Positions 1 to 12,800 of a DNA stretch of 64,000 nucleotides are shown piece after piece. Position numbers and translations under genes: made by a program. Origin of the DNA: Symsagittifera roscoffensis (taxonomy: Eukaryota > Xenacoelomorpha > Acoela > Convolutidae); contig NC_087062.1 of the NCBI RefSeq assembly GCF_963678635.1, positions 58,108,129-58,172,128 of the forward strand, read 5' to 3'. The notes under the pieces were generated by a model. It was given only the letters and a program-made list of their open reading frames with translations. It was not told where the DNA came from and searched no databases. How positions within the stretch are numbered: position 1 is the stretch's first letter; each line of letters starts with the position of its first letter.

Positions 1-3000
1 CTTTGGCAAAGGGGCTCAAAAAAGAAAAAAAATGCAATTTTATAACATTTGATTTTGACAAGATTTTTTTTCGCCCTCGAAATTACGCAATTTGTTATTC
101 AAAACATGTAAATTTCAAAAAATCAAGACTACAAATTAGATGTCTTCAATCTACAAATCACCAGATAAACCCATGAGCTGGTTTCTAAAAATTTTTTTCA
201 GACATAAGCAAAGCGGAACTTTGCATCACTTGCGATACAACGCAAGCCCAGCATTTCAAACGAGCAAATTGAAAATGAGACAAACAGAACAAAACAAAAA
301 ACCTTTTTCTTTCAGAAAAACATTCAAAACAATTTCAGAAAAAAGTCCAAAAACCCAACCATCAGTAATAAATAAGTTTATACTGTTTACCGAGCGGCCA
401 ACTAACTGAAAACAAGTAGGTAGAAGCCCATTGAAGCAAAAAAAAACAAATGTCATGAAAAAATGCTATTATGAAACAAAAAGTTCGAACAATTAAGTTT
501 TAAAAATTTGAAGTCTTGCAACACAAACAACCTGAAACTTTCAAAAACAAATCAATCATTTTTGCTGTTACAGCAACAAAAATTTTAGCGGAAACCAATA
601 AAGCTGAATTAAATTTTCAAGCAAAAAAAAACAAAAAAGAAAAAAACCAAAAAAAAAATTTAAGCAACCTCAAGGCTATATTTTAGAAAATTCAAGAGTA
701 AAAAAAGTTTAACTAAGCTTACAGCACAGCATGATTACCGAATTGGAGACTAAGCCGACAAAAGATAAGCAGAAAAACTAAAATCCGACGACTAACAAAA
801 AAATATTTCGATTTCATTAGGACACAAAAGCTACCACAAGACCTCTAGGCCAAATGAGAAGAAGCATAGGTGTTCAGGTTCATTAATAAAGCAACTTCAC
901 AATTTCCTACAGTCGTAATGTTATTTACTGTCTTACCTGTAAGAAAAAAATTTACAGGAAAGAAGCCTAGTTCCCGATTACAAGGCAATTTTCTCACGTC
1001 TACTGTGAACAATATACTGACCTAACTAAAAGGAAACCAAAAATTTAATTTTTATGATTACGGAATATCAAATTCAGCATTTTTAATACGGTTTTAGCAG
1101 ACAGAAGTCAGCATCTACTTCTCTTTGGCATCTATAAATTTTATGTATTGTTATGCTAAAACATTGCCCGTAATTTTTTCTTTGATTAATTTCAGAATCA
1201 TAGAATCAAAATTATTGTAACTTTAGGGCAGTTCTACCAATTTATATATCAATTCCTATCCTAAACTTGATTTAAAAAAAAAAACAGAAATGTTACTGTC
1301 CCATATGATGAAGAGCTCGCAAAACTGATAGTTTTCAGCCATTAAAAATGACTAACTCAATCGAGAAGAAATTGCAAAAATTTTGAAACAAACAAAAAAA
1401 GCATTTTGAGTTATATCAATTTCACATTTGGTAGACTAGTTTCTCAGAAAATTACTTGACAAAAATTTTAATATAGCTGAAATTGTTGATATCAGATGTG
1501 GCAAGGCAATTTTTGATGAAAGCAACAGTTTCAAAAAATCGATCAAAAACTCAAAGAAATTTTCTGAGACTTAAACTAAATTTCTACAAAGTGTGGAGCA
1601 TTCCAGCTTATGCAGTTTACGGAAGATACACATAATCTACTTTTTTTGGTTGAACTCTTGATTCAAGATATGAAAGAACAGTTTTGAGCAATCGCAAAAA
1701 TTTCAAAAAAACCAAAATGTCAAAAAAGCGTTTATATTCGGCCAAAAAATTTTTCTAAAAATTGGAGGTAACGGCTTATCTAGAAGATTTCCGCATTAGT
1801 TTTTTTTGCCATTTCAAGTTTAGCTTCAGATTTGGTACGGTAGTCTCTGTGAAAAAAAAAACGAAAATTCAAAAAATTGAGTCAAAGCTAAGGCTTTGGA
1901 AGGTAGAGAAATTAAAACTACAGCAGAAAGTAAAATTTTTGCCAATGCGACTCAAAAAATAATAAAAAAAGCCATTTCAGAAAACTTGATTCTGTCAAAC
2001 AAGATTTTTTGCCCTCAAAATTACGCAATAGAAAATGATTATGCGTTTAAACATAAACCAAAACCGTTTAACTGAAAAAAAATAAATTAAATAAAACCCC
2101 TAAAAATCAGACTTCGAAGACCATCAAATTACAGAACTTTCACTCCTAGTGAAAAATTCTAAAATCAAAATGAAAATCAGGCTTTACAAAATAAGCTGAT
2201 AGCAAACCGTACCAAGTAATATAAATTCAGTTTTAAAAAAATGAATCGACGGAAACAAGGCCGAAAACCACAAACCTGAAACAAATTAAAAGTCAACATT
2301 TTTTCCGAGAAAAGTATTTGAAAAACATCAACCCTGGAAACAAACTACTTTTATGTACTATTTGAATCATGGTATTTTTTGGGTTTTTTTTTAAATTGAG
2401 CTTGTCTTGAAGTTTACCATTCCCACAAAAATGACCATTCTCTGAACAAAATTAGTTAAGAGTGAAAAGGCTAGTACCCGATTGCAATACCTTTGCTTAT
2501 CTCAAAAGTAAACAGAACTTTATTTCTAATTTGCATTAATTATGCAGCAACACTTTGCTGTACTGCTATAATATTTTACTCCTAGTTTCGAAACCGAGTT
2601 TGGGAATGTGGCGAACAGGAACGTCTGTTGTTTCTGATTGATATAAAGACTTCCATCACTCGGTACCTTCATCATGAGAATTTCCACCCAACTATATATT
2701 TCGCCAAATTTTTTTCTGTTTGCTTTATTTATTAATCAGTCACACTTTGGAGAGTAGTTTGTGAGATAAATCAAGTTTTTAAAACGGTCCAAAAAAATGA
2801 CTTTTCTGGGGGCATAAATTTTTGTGTTAAACGAACTTGAGCATGACGGCTTAGGCTGGGGAGTTTCTCAGAACTCGTTTATTCAACTTGAAGCAATCTC
2901 AGATTTGAGAGGGTAGTTTTCGAGAAGTAAAGTTTCAAAAAGACGGTCAAAAAAAAATAAAATTGACCTGTAAAAAACATTGGGCGGCTTAGCTTAAGCA

Positions 3001-6000
3001 AGAGAGCTTGCCACAGCTCGTTCTTTTGATTTGAAGAACAATCTCGGATTTGGGAGGGTATTTGTTGAGATAAATACTCTACAATTTGGGCGTCGTAGCT
3101 AATGCAGGAGAATTTAATTCGCACATGAAGTTTGCACAATTCATTGTTTTTTCGAATTTCTTAAAAAATAGATGCCTTGTAAGCTGTTTGAATTGCTAGC
3201 ACGATTTATGACTAGCGCATTTTTGATGAAATTAACCCAGCTTGAGAAAATTGGATCAACAGATAAAGTTTTTATTCCGCTGGAAATCTATAAATTAAAT
3301 TCCACTTTTGAAACTAAAGTTAATTAGTTTTTTCACGCCATTTCCACGTTTGTATTTGAAGATTGCTATTTACGTCACTTTCAGCAGATGAATTTCAAAT
3401 GAACTCAAAAATTGCATCTATACCTCAGTACATTCGTAAATACATCAATATGTATGAATGCACATCTGTAGTTACTAGAGACTTTTATGCACATTTTGAG
3501 TCTTTTTCCTGAAAAACAAGTTAGCAAGACTTTTACAAGAGTCGTTCCTACATTCATTACTCTTAAAAACGAAAAAATAATCTAAAAATATGCACCAAAC
3601 ACTCACCTCAGCCCACAGACTTTTTCGAAGACTATAGAATTAAGTAAGGTAAAAGGCGACTAGGGCGTGGGCTATCTTTCTTCTGGTATTTGACAGGGAA
3701 GTTTTTACCAAATCTTCGATTGTTGCGAAAAAGAAAAATTTATCGTAAGTATCTCAAAAAAGATGAAAAAAACATATCTCATACTTTTTCATAATGCATG
3801 CTTGTATCAAACAGGAATGAAGCTAAGAATCGAAACCTACTCAGACTGAAAAAAATGCAAACAACGAATCCGGTTGCTTGCCATAGCGATTTTTTTTGCC
3901 CCGGTCCTTACCCATTGCAAGACCAACGGTGTGGAGGTTGGTGTCATCCATTTCCCCGCAACTGGTCCCACCTTGAGGAGGCGGATGACACTGGGCTAAA
4001 GGTGTCCGCTATGATGCAGGAACGGAAAGTTATTTTTTATCGGAGGCGCGTTTTTGAAAAAATCTAAAACCTATTTCAGATAATTAAAAATTAAATAACT
4101 TATTGTATATCTGCACCAATTGTACAGCAAAACAAAACTGTCCTGCTATAATGATTTTTCCGTTAATAATGAATTCGATTTTGTGCAATAGTGTTTTGGT
4201 CAATAGGAACGTCTAACAATTCTGATTGCGTAAAAGTATCCGGCTGCTCATTAGGGTGATTAAAAGTTTACGGCTGCTCATTAGGGTGATAATCATCTAC
4301 CTTGACAATAAGAACAGGAATTAAAAACCAGAGTGAAAAAAAAATAGTGAAATTTCAATAACCAATTTATATGAACAATGAGCAAGAAATGTATCTTATT
4401 TCCCCGTTTGACGAACAACTATCTGAATATATCAGAAGTATAATTACTTGATTCGTATTTGACGTAAGGGGAAACAAGGTGTGAATAGGAAACGAGACGA
4501 CTATAAAAGAATTTTTGTAATTAAATTACAGCATAGAAACATTTTGAATCAACGGTAGACGTAGACCCTCGTCATAAGAGGGTGTCGGGATCATCTATAA
4601 GTCGAAGGTTGCGAGGAGAACGAACGAATGACGAAGTAGAAGAGGACGACTATTATGTCATATAATTATACAATACGATATCATATATATAATCATGTAC
4701 AGCATTTGAAATTGCGAAGAGAACTTAAACTTCAGAAACGCATGAAACGACAACCGATTTGAGAACTTTTTAGACCGGACGAGTGAGCAAAGAGAAAACC
4801 AAAACATACAGAATATCTTTCATTTATTCAAATCAAAACTGCAGAAAAACATATTATGATCGAAACCGTTTCAAAACCAACAAGCTTGACAATTTCATAA
4901 GATACGATGTTAATTTCATTTTTAAAATTGAATTCTACTACAATTCAACTACAGTTAATGAAATTAGAGCTTTTGGTTCTGAAACTGGTCAGATGCCGAG
5001 ATTTTCACATCTGTAAACATTCATTTGTTGGATTTGGACGTGAGAAGGCGAGAGGACTTAATAATGACGGAGTGGGTGTAAAATATGTTGAATTAAACAG
5101 GAGCTACTCTCTTTGCGATTCCCATTATCATAGAAAGAATGCTGAAAATCTGATGGAGGGTGAAAACTTTTTTCGCATGTTTAGTTGCATTTTATGATAT
5201 TCTGGAAATGACTAAAGAGAGACGCCCCCAAATCAACCTGCAGCTTTTTGCTTAAGAGCGGCTTCAATTTTTGAATTTGCGATAATCGCTAGTGTCGTGC
5301 ACTCATGTCGCCATCAGCTTACTCAACGTGATATTTACTATTTGCACGCACAGATTTTCATCTAACCAAATTCTGAACTCAATACAGAACAAAGAGGCAC
5401 TAAAAGAAAGAAATTTAGGTGAGCAAAACAGGTGAGTTCGATCTTTCAAAAAAATAATAGACCCAATCAGTTATGCTGTAAATGCCACTTTCCTTTTCAT
5501 TGTTTGTTCTTATAAGGTAATCTATTGTTTTTTTTCTGACTTTTCACATTCTTCTGCTTGCCATGAGTGCCTACTAAACAAGAGAAGGGGGACCACACGA
5601 GATGAGTTGTGATGAGGTGAAGGTAACAATCAATTTCGGAATCTAATTCATTTACACTACTGTTGGAGCGGAAAGGATATGGCTTGGGAATAATCATTAA
5701 TTTAATTCATCCAGCAGAACTATTTCATTAGAGAGTAGAAGAAGAGATGATGTTGCTAGGATACGCTACCAGAAATCAGAAGATGAAATCAGATCAGAGC
5801 AGAGTTGAATAATAGTACAATACAGTCAGTACAGCCAATACACAATAATTTGCAATATCACAAAATTAATGAAAATTAATCAGGCCTAGCCATTTAGTTT
5901 TTAGTCGGCTGACTAAAGTACAATAGAATACAATTATTTGTACAGCTTCAACATCAAACAAATCTCCAAAAAATTTATCAGCTGCCCAAAAAAAAAGAAA

Positions 6001-8030
6001 TTCATTATTGAACTACCAAGTAGAAAAATTAATCGACCCAATATGTATATTTATCAAAACTGTTCAGTCAACAAAATTCGAGGTTACTATTAGATACCGC
6101 CAGTGATAGTGATGGTATTAATATATGCATTTATAAAATTCGAATTGATTGAAAACTTTTGTCTTACTAAAACATGGCAATTTTGAACTGTGAAGCACCA
6201 GCAGTTAGATAGATCAAATGCCAATAACTGAAAAATACATTACATAACGCAACACGACTAACAAAACATCTCGTGCCACGATTTCCAGCACAGTCGGTTT
6301 ATTCCGGAGTTACATTTCTTGGTCGAATATCCAACACAATAATTAAAGTTCAAAGTTAATTTTTCTGAAAATTTCGAGTACGCGAATTGTATTTTTGAGC
6401 AGTGTCAAAGTTTTAGTTCGTTGGCGATTTTGGAGGCAATCTGTTTGAAGCCTATTGACGTTCCAGCAATTCTCTTGAAACGCACTCCATTCAAGGAAAG
6501 TCGTGGTAACTTGCAAACCTGAAACATAGCCAACAGCCAGTTGGAAAAGTGTCAATGAACGCAAGGAAACCGATAAAAACAAATTTTTTTTTTCAAATAT
6601 AAACTTCACATTTCGAATTTCCAAGTCAAAAAGAGATGGTCTTAAAACTCTTTGAATTTCAAGAAAAATTTATGATTGATACTTTTTTGATAAAATTAAG
6701 CCAAGTTGGAAAATTTGGATCACTAGGTGAGTTTTGTTTCCGCTAGAAAATCTTCAAATCAGAACCCACTGCCAAAACCAGAATTGGTCCACGTTTTTAC
6801 GTGCCACTTTCAATTTCGTTATTTGAGAGCCCAGTTTCCCTCTTTTAGCTAATCAACTTGAATTAAAATTGAAAAAATTGTGAGGTTTCAATTTACCCTG
6901 AAATTATCCGAAACCATTTCATATGCTCTGCTTTTATGCTTGTTCACTAAAATACATGCTAACTTTAATTAGCATCAAACTTTTTAAGTTTCAAGGAAAG
7001 TAGCGAAGACACATGGGTGGAGTTGGTTTTTTTCATTTTTTAGGAGAACATATCTTAAAATTTAATCTTAAGCAGTTTGAGTTTTGACTTCTTTGTAAAT
7101 CAGTTGAAGTCAAACTGCAAAAAAGTCAAATTGGGCCGGAACAAATTTAAGACATTTTCCCAAAAAAATTCACATCTACCTATTTATTTCTTCAATGCGT
7201 TCATAGTCACTGAAAAAGTTTGGACCATTAAAAAAAATTAGCATGTATTTTGAGTGTTCTCAGACAACTTCAAGAAAAATCAGTTTACGAACACAGCCCA
7301 TTTTTATTCAGGTTGTTAAACTGCGAACTTTTAACAGAGGCTAAGCGGAGCTTTGCACCATTAGCACTAAAGCACAAATATAGCAAACCAGCCGAAATAG
7401 GATGAGACGATTACACCCAAAATGTCTATCTTTCTCGACCTGCCTTGAATACAGTTCATTTAAAAAACACGCTAATTAAGAGATTTGAATTAGAATTGAA
7501 TTAGAGCTTAAGCGGTAACGAACCCGAAAACAACTGAGCAGACAACAGTTGAGCCGAAAAACTTATTTTCATGAAAAACGCTAGGTCGTTTTCTCAAAAA
7601 TACGAAGGCATAAGAGCACATTTTTTTGCCTATCAAATGACTCAATATGAAGTCACTACGCCGATATAAAACAAGCTGAATTTTTTAAACCGAAAAAGTT
7701 GAAAAAAACTGAAATCATACCCAATACGAGTTGGAAAATTTACAGTCAAAGCCAAAATCGAATACAAACAGTATTTTAAATGCAGACTTGCTCAAAATGT
7801 GTATGTTGGTTGACAAAATACATAACTGAGAAATTGTTTCTGACTCTATTAGACAAGTTGGTTACCTGGAAAAAATTCTATGATGCATCATGCAATTTGG
7901 TAAGACTTGCTATTCGCAAGCGTAATAAAAGCCGGGTTACTCTTGCGTAAATTTTCATCTACACCCTTACGAAAAATCTGTTTTCAGTTTTTCATCCGAT
8001 TTTCGAGTTGTCTATGCTTATAACCAACGA
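1..8030. other. AT-rich flank or intron left of the KA1 exon, no gene found
   Basis: No convincing coding exon was found on either strand. The stretch is AT-rich and carries degenerate copies of the dispersed repeats seen further right, for example the phrases around 2450-2510 (tagtacccgattgcaa) and 3260-3290 (ttattccgctgg). A less AT-rich patch at 3600-4060 contains a minus-strand GAG|GTGAGT donor-like site near 3607 but no open exon I could assign. Because the KA1 domain of the kinase gene is incomplete at 8031, its last exon may lie here or left of the window. Confidence 0.6.
4231..4290. repeat. 30-bp tandem duplication
   Basis: Two adjacent 30-base copies end in cggctgctcattagggtgat and differ at two positions. 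This is a simple local duplication with no sign of coding. Confidence 0.9.
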
Positions 8031-8388
8031 CTAGGGCATGGATCTACATAAATGACCAACCTCCATTTCCCATTGGATGACACTGGCCTCGCCCTGATTA
8101 ACCGACACCGCCCCTCCCGCCCCGTCTTGGAAAGTGCACAGCAGTAGGAACCTCTCCCTCTGTTCATAGTCACAATTATTATTGTCCAGTATCTTCCTGA
8201 TTTCACTCATCATATCAGCCGGATCCATCGCACTAGTCGTCTTCATGTTCCACGTGAAGCGCAGAGAACGAGGTTTGTCAATTCCCCTGCCTCCTGCTCC
8301 CCCACTCATCGAGCCCCCTATAGTGCCCCCACCCTGGGCAGGTGCATGGAAACCTCCGCCTCCGTTGGTGACGTTCGTGTCGTGTTCC
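8031..8388 (-). CDS. par-1/MARK: MARK exon 19: KA1 domain
   Basis: 358 bases after the TTATAG acceptor. Gly-rich sequence [20 protein letters not shown] leads into the KA1 domain: [13 protein letters not shown], a helix with [20 protein letters not shown] and the strand [11 protein letters not shown]1 binds acidic phospholipids and autoinhibits the kinase. The frame then reads GHLCRSMP and a stop, and the usual KA1 ending is missing. Either a donor near EMEV (G|GTCATT at 8057 region, or T|GTAGAT) leads to a last exon not found here, or the C-terminus is genuinely short. Confidence 0.93.
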
Positions 8389-9041
8389 CTATAACGGAGG
8401 CACCATGTGAGTTAAATGCTCATTTCTTTAAAAAGATAGGCAGGTAGACAGTCAGTAGCGAAAAGCGGTTGATATTAATGATTATAGCCTATAAGGTAAC
8501 TTACGTTTCCGAATAAAATTTCGCCGGTGTTCATTTCCTTGACTGAATCAATATCAGACAAAAAGCGTTCCATAACATGTAAAATAATGGTATGAACCTT
8601 TAAATTTCGACCGTGACTACTTGCAGGGTCATTAAGGGAGAGTGTAAACACTGAACACCGACTCACTCTATTATTAGAATCAAATGTAATTGAGTTGTTA
8701 AACATCATGACAACATCAATGAGGTAGTTTGAGATGCTCTCAGATAAGATGATTGGATTAATAAATACTGAAACTGACCAGATAAGAATGAGTTCAAAAT
8801 CAATCCAGTCTGTGCTACTTGCCCTGTGATATTATGATGAGTGAAAACTGAGAAACTTTTGTGACGTCTGCCGCTGAAAACTCAAACAATTTCCGAGTTA
8901 AAAGATGAAAAATCTAATAAGGATTGATTATTGCAGTCCAATTTAACTGTTTAAAATTCGACACAAAAGCGAAGTTAAGAACAGAAACCCCAAGTCCGCC
9001 AATTGTTCAAAATAAAGCCAAAAAACAGTAGAAAAATAATT

Positions 9042-9430
9042 TACACAGAGGCGAACCTGCGCTTCGCAAACATTAGCCAGAACACGACAAAAAGCAGCTC
9101 AATAAAGTGAAATAAGAGAAGGCAGAAATCAGCCTCGAATTACTGAAAAAAATCTGCTACGTGTACAATTCGAACCTGCGACCTAGAAACTGAGACTCTC
9201 ACGCCCTTACCACTCGGCCGACTCTTAAAAATACACAAACACTAGCTACAAATAAAGCAGAGAACTGATGATATGAAATTTCCAATGCTAAAGATTGTGA
9301 CTATAGCAAAAGAGCCACAAATGGTGGCACTTTTGCGAACTAGGTTGCGAATTAGTTTGAACAAAAAGTAGATTTATACTGATTAACTACGCTCGCAACT
9401 TCGCTAGTTTAATCAAACTCAGAAACCGTG
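9042..9430 (-). repeat. tRNA-containing dispersed repeat, copy 1
   Basis: Begins cacagaggcgaacctgcgct, then aaaagcagctcaataaagtg. The tRNA-like core at about 9150-9225 on the minus strand has an A-box-like TCGGCCGAGTGG and a B box GGTTCGAATTG. It is followed by ctacaaataaagcagagaac and a degraded tail with aactaggttgcg. Confidence 0.82.
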
Positions 9431-9766
9431 AAAAAACAAGCAAACCGTGTTTTTTTAAACATTTTTCATTTTTTTCAACTATCAAAGAAAAAATAGCCTA
9501 GCGCTCTTTGAATTTCTAGAATTATTTATGATAGAAGTTTTTTCGATAAAAATATCCCACTTTGAAAAAATTTGATCAATGGGTAAAATTTTGCTGGGAA
9601 ACCTGTTTATGTCCATTTTCGAAATTAGAATTCGATTACGTTTTTCGCGGCCTTCATACTTTCACTGCTCGATAGTGGAGTTTGCATTCCTTTTAACAAA
9701 GGGAAAATGAAAAAAAAAACATTACGACCCACATAAGAATCTCAGCTACGTTCATCGACTCTTTAT

Positions 9767-9915
9767 CAGCAAGGCGGTATGGCGCAGTAGTCAGAAAACT
9801 AGACTCTAATAGCGAGAGTGGGGTTTCAAATCACATAGAGAGCAGAGGTTATTTCATCCCTCACTTTCACGGTTAGTGTATAATGGCCTGTCAACTGCGC
9901 CATACCGCCTTGCTG
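9767..9915. repeat. tRNA-like unit between perfect 21-bp inverted repeats
   Basis: CAGCAAGGCGGTATGGCGCA(G) at 9767-9787 is exactly complementary to 9895-9915. Starting in the left arm, ggtatggcgcagtagtc resembles a pol III A box and ggtttcaaatc (9833 region) a B box, so the hairpin contains a tRNA-like sequence on the plus strand. It may be a small tRNA-derived element or a hairpin insertion. Confidence 0.8.
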
Positions 9916-10104
9916 TCTTCAATCACTCGCCATAAAAAAAAGCAGATACAGCATACCCTTTTATATTGCCAATGCTGAAATTCTAATTGTTGACATTTCA
10001 GAGATTTTGTCAGAACTGATCACTGAATTAAGCGAGTTGGGTTGGGGAAAAAATGAGCTCCGCTGAAAAATCTCATAATGAATATCCCACTATTAAAACC
10101 TAAA

Positions 10105-12017
10105 CGGCATAAATTCCACATCTTTGACTTAATTATGAATCAAAAGAAAGCAGAATCTTTTGCGACATACATGAAGATACAATTTTAGCTCCAATCGGAA
10201 ATCAAAATTAAAACGGTGTCTCAAAGAACACGACTTAGCACCAACACAAAAAATAATCATAAGCAAACTTCTAGGTAACCCTTTACAAAAATATCACCTT
10301 GAAAAGATTCAAAAAGCCATTTTCATTTGACGTAAATTGAGTTCACATTTGCATTGTTTTAAGAAAACCTATGTCATATTTTACAGAAGTCTTTTAATAA
10401 AAAAAAAACGATTAAAAATAGGAGAAAATGTGCATTACCCCCGAAATATAACACAAATTTCGTACGAAACTTGAAAGAATCAGAAAGCTCTCAAAACTGC
10501 GATCTTTTGCTTAAATATATCAAACACTAAAAAAATTTTGCGGGCATAAAATGACGCGGTTATTGCTCAAGGAGAGCTCGGAATATCAGTTGGATTAAGA
10601 AAAAGAGTAGCAAAAGGATAAGATCTTCGCTTGTTTATATCATGAAGTCTGATTCAGTTTGAACATTAACACTGGACAGTTGGAAAAGAGTTAATGCACG
10701 CGAGAAAACAGAAGCAAAAACTGCTTTAAATTAAATAAAACTACTTTTCAAATTTCAACAAGATAATCATAAGCATTTAAAGCTTAAGGAAAGCAAAAAA
10801 ACGATAAATAAAAAAACACCTGCAATAAATGATTTTAAAAAATTGAAAAAAAAACATTCGGATAAATTTGAACAACAGCCAAGTGACAGTTGAAAACGAG
10901 TCAATGAACGCAAGTAAACAGCAAAAAGCAAAAAGGCAAGTAAACAGAGAAAATCTTAATTTTCGAATTAAGAAAAAAATGGCCTTTGAGCTCTCTGAAT
11001 TTCTAGAACAACTAATAATTACTTTTTTTGATAAAATAAACGCAAATTGGTAAAACTGAATCAACGGCTTAAATTCCACATCTTTGACTTAATTATGAAT
11101 CAAGAGAAAGCAGAATCTTTTGCGACATACATGAAGATACCATTCTAGCTCCAATCGGAAATCAAAATTAAAACGGTGTCTCAAAGAACACGACTTAGCA
11201 CCAAAACAAAAAAAATAACCATAAGCATACTTCTAGGTAACCCTTTACAATAATATCACCTTGAAAAGATTCAATAAAGCCATTTTCATTTGAAGTAAAT
11301 TGAGTTCACATTTGCATTGTTTTAAGAAAACCTATGTCAGACTTTACAGAAGTCTTTTAATTAAAAAACGATTCAAAATATGAGAAAATGTGAATTACCC
11401 CGAAATATAACACAAATTTCGTACGAAACTTGAAAGAATCAGAAAGCTCTCAAAACTGCGAACTTTTAATTAAATATATCAAACACTAAACAAATTTTGC
11501 CGGCATAAAATGACACGCTTATTGCTCAAGGAGAGCTCCGAATATCAGTTGGATTAAGAAAAATAGTCGCAAAAGGATAAGATCTTCGCTTGTTTATATC
11601 ATGAAGTCTGATTCAGTTTGAACATAAACACTGGACAGTTGGAAAAGAGTTAATGCACGCGAGCAAACAGAAGCAAAAACTGCTTTAAATTAAATAAAAC
11701 TACTTTTCAAATTTCACCAAAAAAATCATAAGCAATTAAAGCTTGAGGAAAGCACAAAAAACGATAAATAAAAAAAAACCTGCAATAAATAATTTTCAAA
11801 AATTGAAAAAAAACATTCGGATAAATTTGAACAACATAGCCAAGAGACAGTTGAAAACGAGTCAATGAACGCAAGTAAACAGCAAAAAGGCAAGTAAACA
11901 GAGAAAATCTCTATTTTCGAATTAAGAAAAAAATGGCCTTTAAGCTCTCTGAATTTCTAGAACAACTAATATTACTTTTTTGATAAAATAAACGCAATTT
12001 GGGAAAACTGAATCAAC
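10105..12017. repeat. Tandem duplication, unit about 958 bp
   Basis: The sequence from acggcataaattccacatct (10104) reappears from 11064 and the two copies stay nearly collinear to about 11063 and 12017, differing by scattered substitutions and 1-10 base indels. Each copy ends with gaaaactgaatcaac. Family-2 repeat blocks lie inside. Confidence 0.93.
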
Positions 12018-12539
12018 AGTAACATTTTCGAATTTAGAAGTCGATCATGTTTTAGTGACCTTAACAATTTCGCTTTTCGATAGTGGCGTTAGCCTTCCTT
12101 TACATGGAATTGAACTGAACTTCAGAAAACAAAAACTTAACCGCAAAAAAAGTAAATTTGAGTCTGAACAAATTGTACTTTTCCTAAAAAAAGTCATCGC
12201 GACCTATATATGAGTCTGAACTACGTTCATCGCCTGCTAATCAACCAAAAATGCCGATTATAAAAAAATGATATCCTAAACACAGTCAACAGATAGTTGG
12301 AAAAGAGCCAATGAATGCAATGAGACAAAAAAAGACATGGTTTTTGAAAAAACTTCAAGGTATTTTCAAATTATAAAATAGATGGGCTCAGAGCTCTTTG
12401 AAGTTCAAGAACAAGGTATCAATGGCAATTTTTAGATAAAACTAACCCCATTTGAGAGAACTGGGTAAATATTCAGGTAAAATTTTTTATTCCGCCGGGA
12501 AATTTGAAGATTACATTCTGGTAAAACTACAAACGTGGT

Positions 12540-12800
12540 AAGACCACAACATTAAAACTAATTGTGACACAGTGAGAACTCTACAAAAAAGCAGCTCCAT
12601 AGAGTGTAGAAAGAAAAAGTAGAAATAGGCCTCGAATTAATAAAATTCTGCTGCGTCTCGGATTCGATTTGCGACCTAGCCATTATGAATCTCAGGCACT
12701 AACGACTCAGCCACGGATGCTTAATAAATCACAAACACTGGGCACAAATAAAACAGAGAACGGATGCTAAGAAATTTCCACTGCTACAGATCGTCATTGT
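12540..12800 (-). repeat. tRNA-containing dispersed repeat, copy 2
   Basis: The minus-strand core at about 12650-12725 reads CATCCGTGGCTGAGTCGTTA then GAGATTCATAA and a B-box-like AATCGAATCC. The right flank is acaaataaaacagagaacgg. Confidence 0.8.

Noticed and set aside
3600-4060. Possible last KA1 exon on the minus strand (reading ...KTSLSNTRRKIAHAL then a stop) and short blocks shared with 8030-8100 (cgactagggc, ggatgacactgg)
   Set aside because: The match to the KA1 ending is only a few residues, the preceding residues do not fit, and no suitable acceptor with correct phase was found.
140-7000. Short open frames of 60-100 codons in the left flank
   Set aside because: They are low-complexity, AT-driven, lie in repeats and have no motif or splice context.
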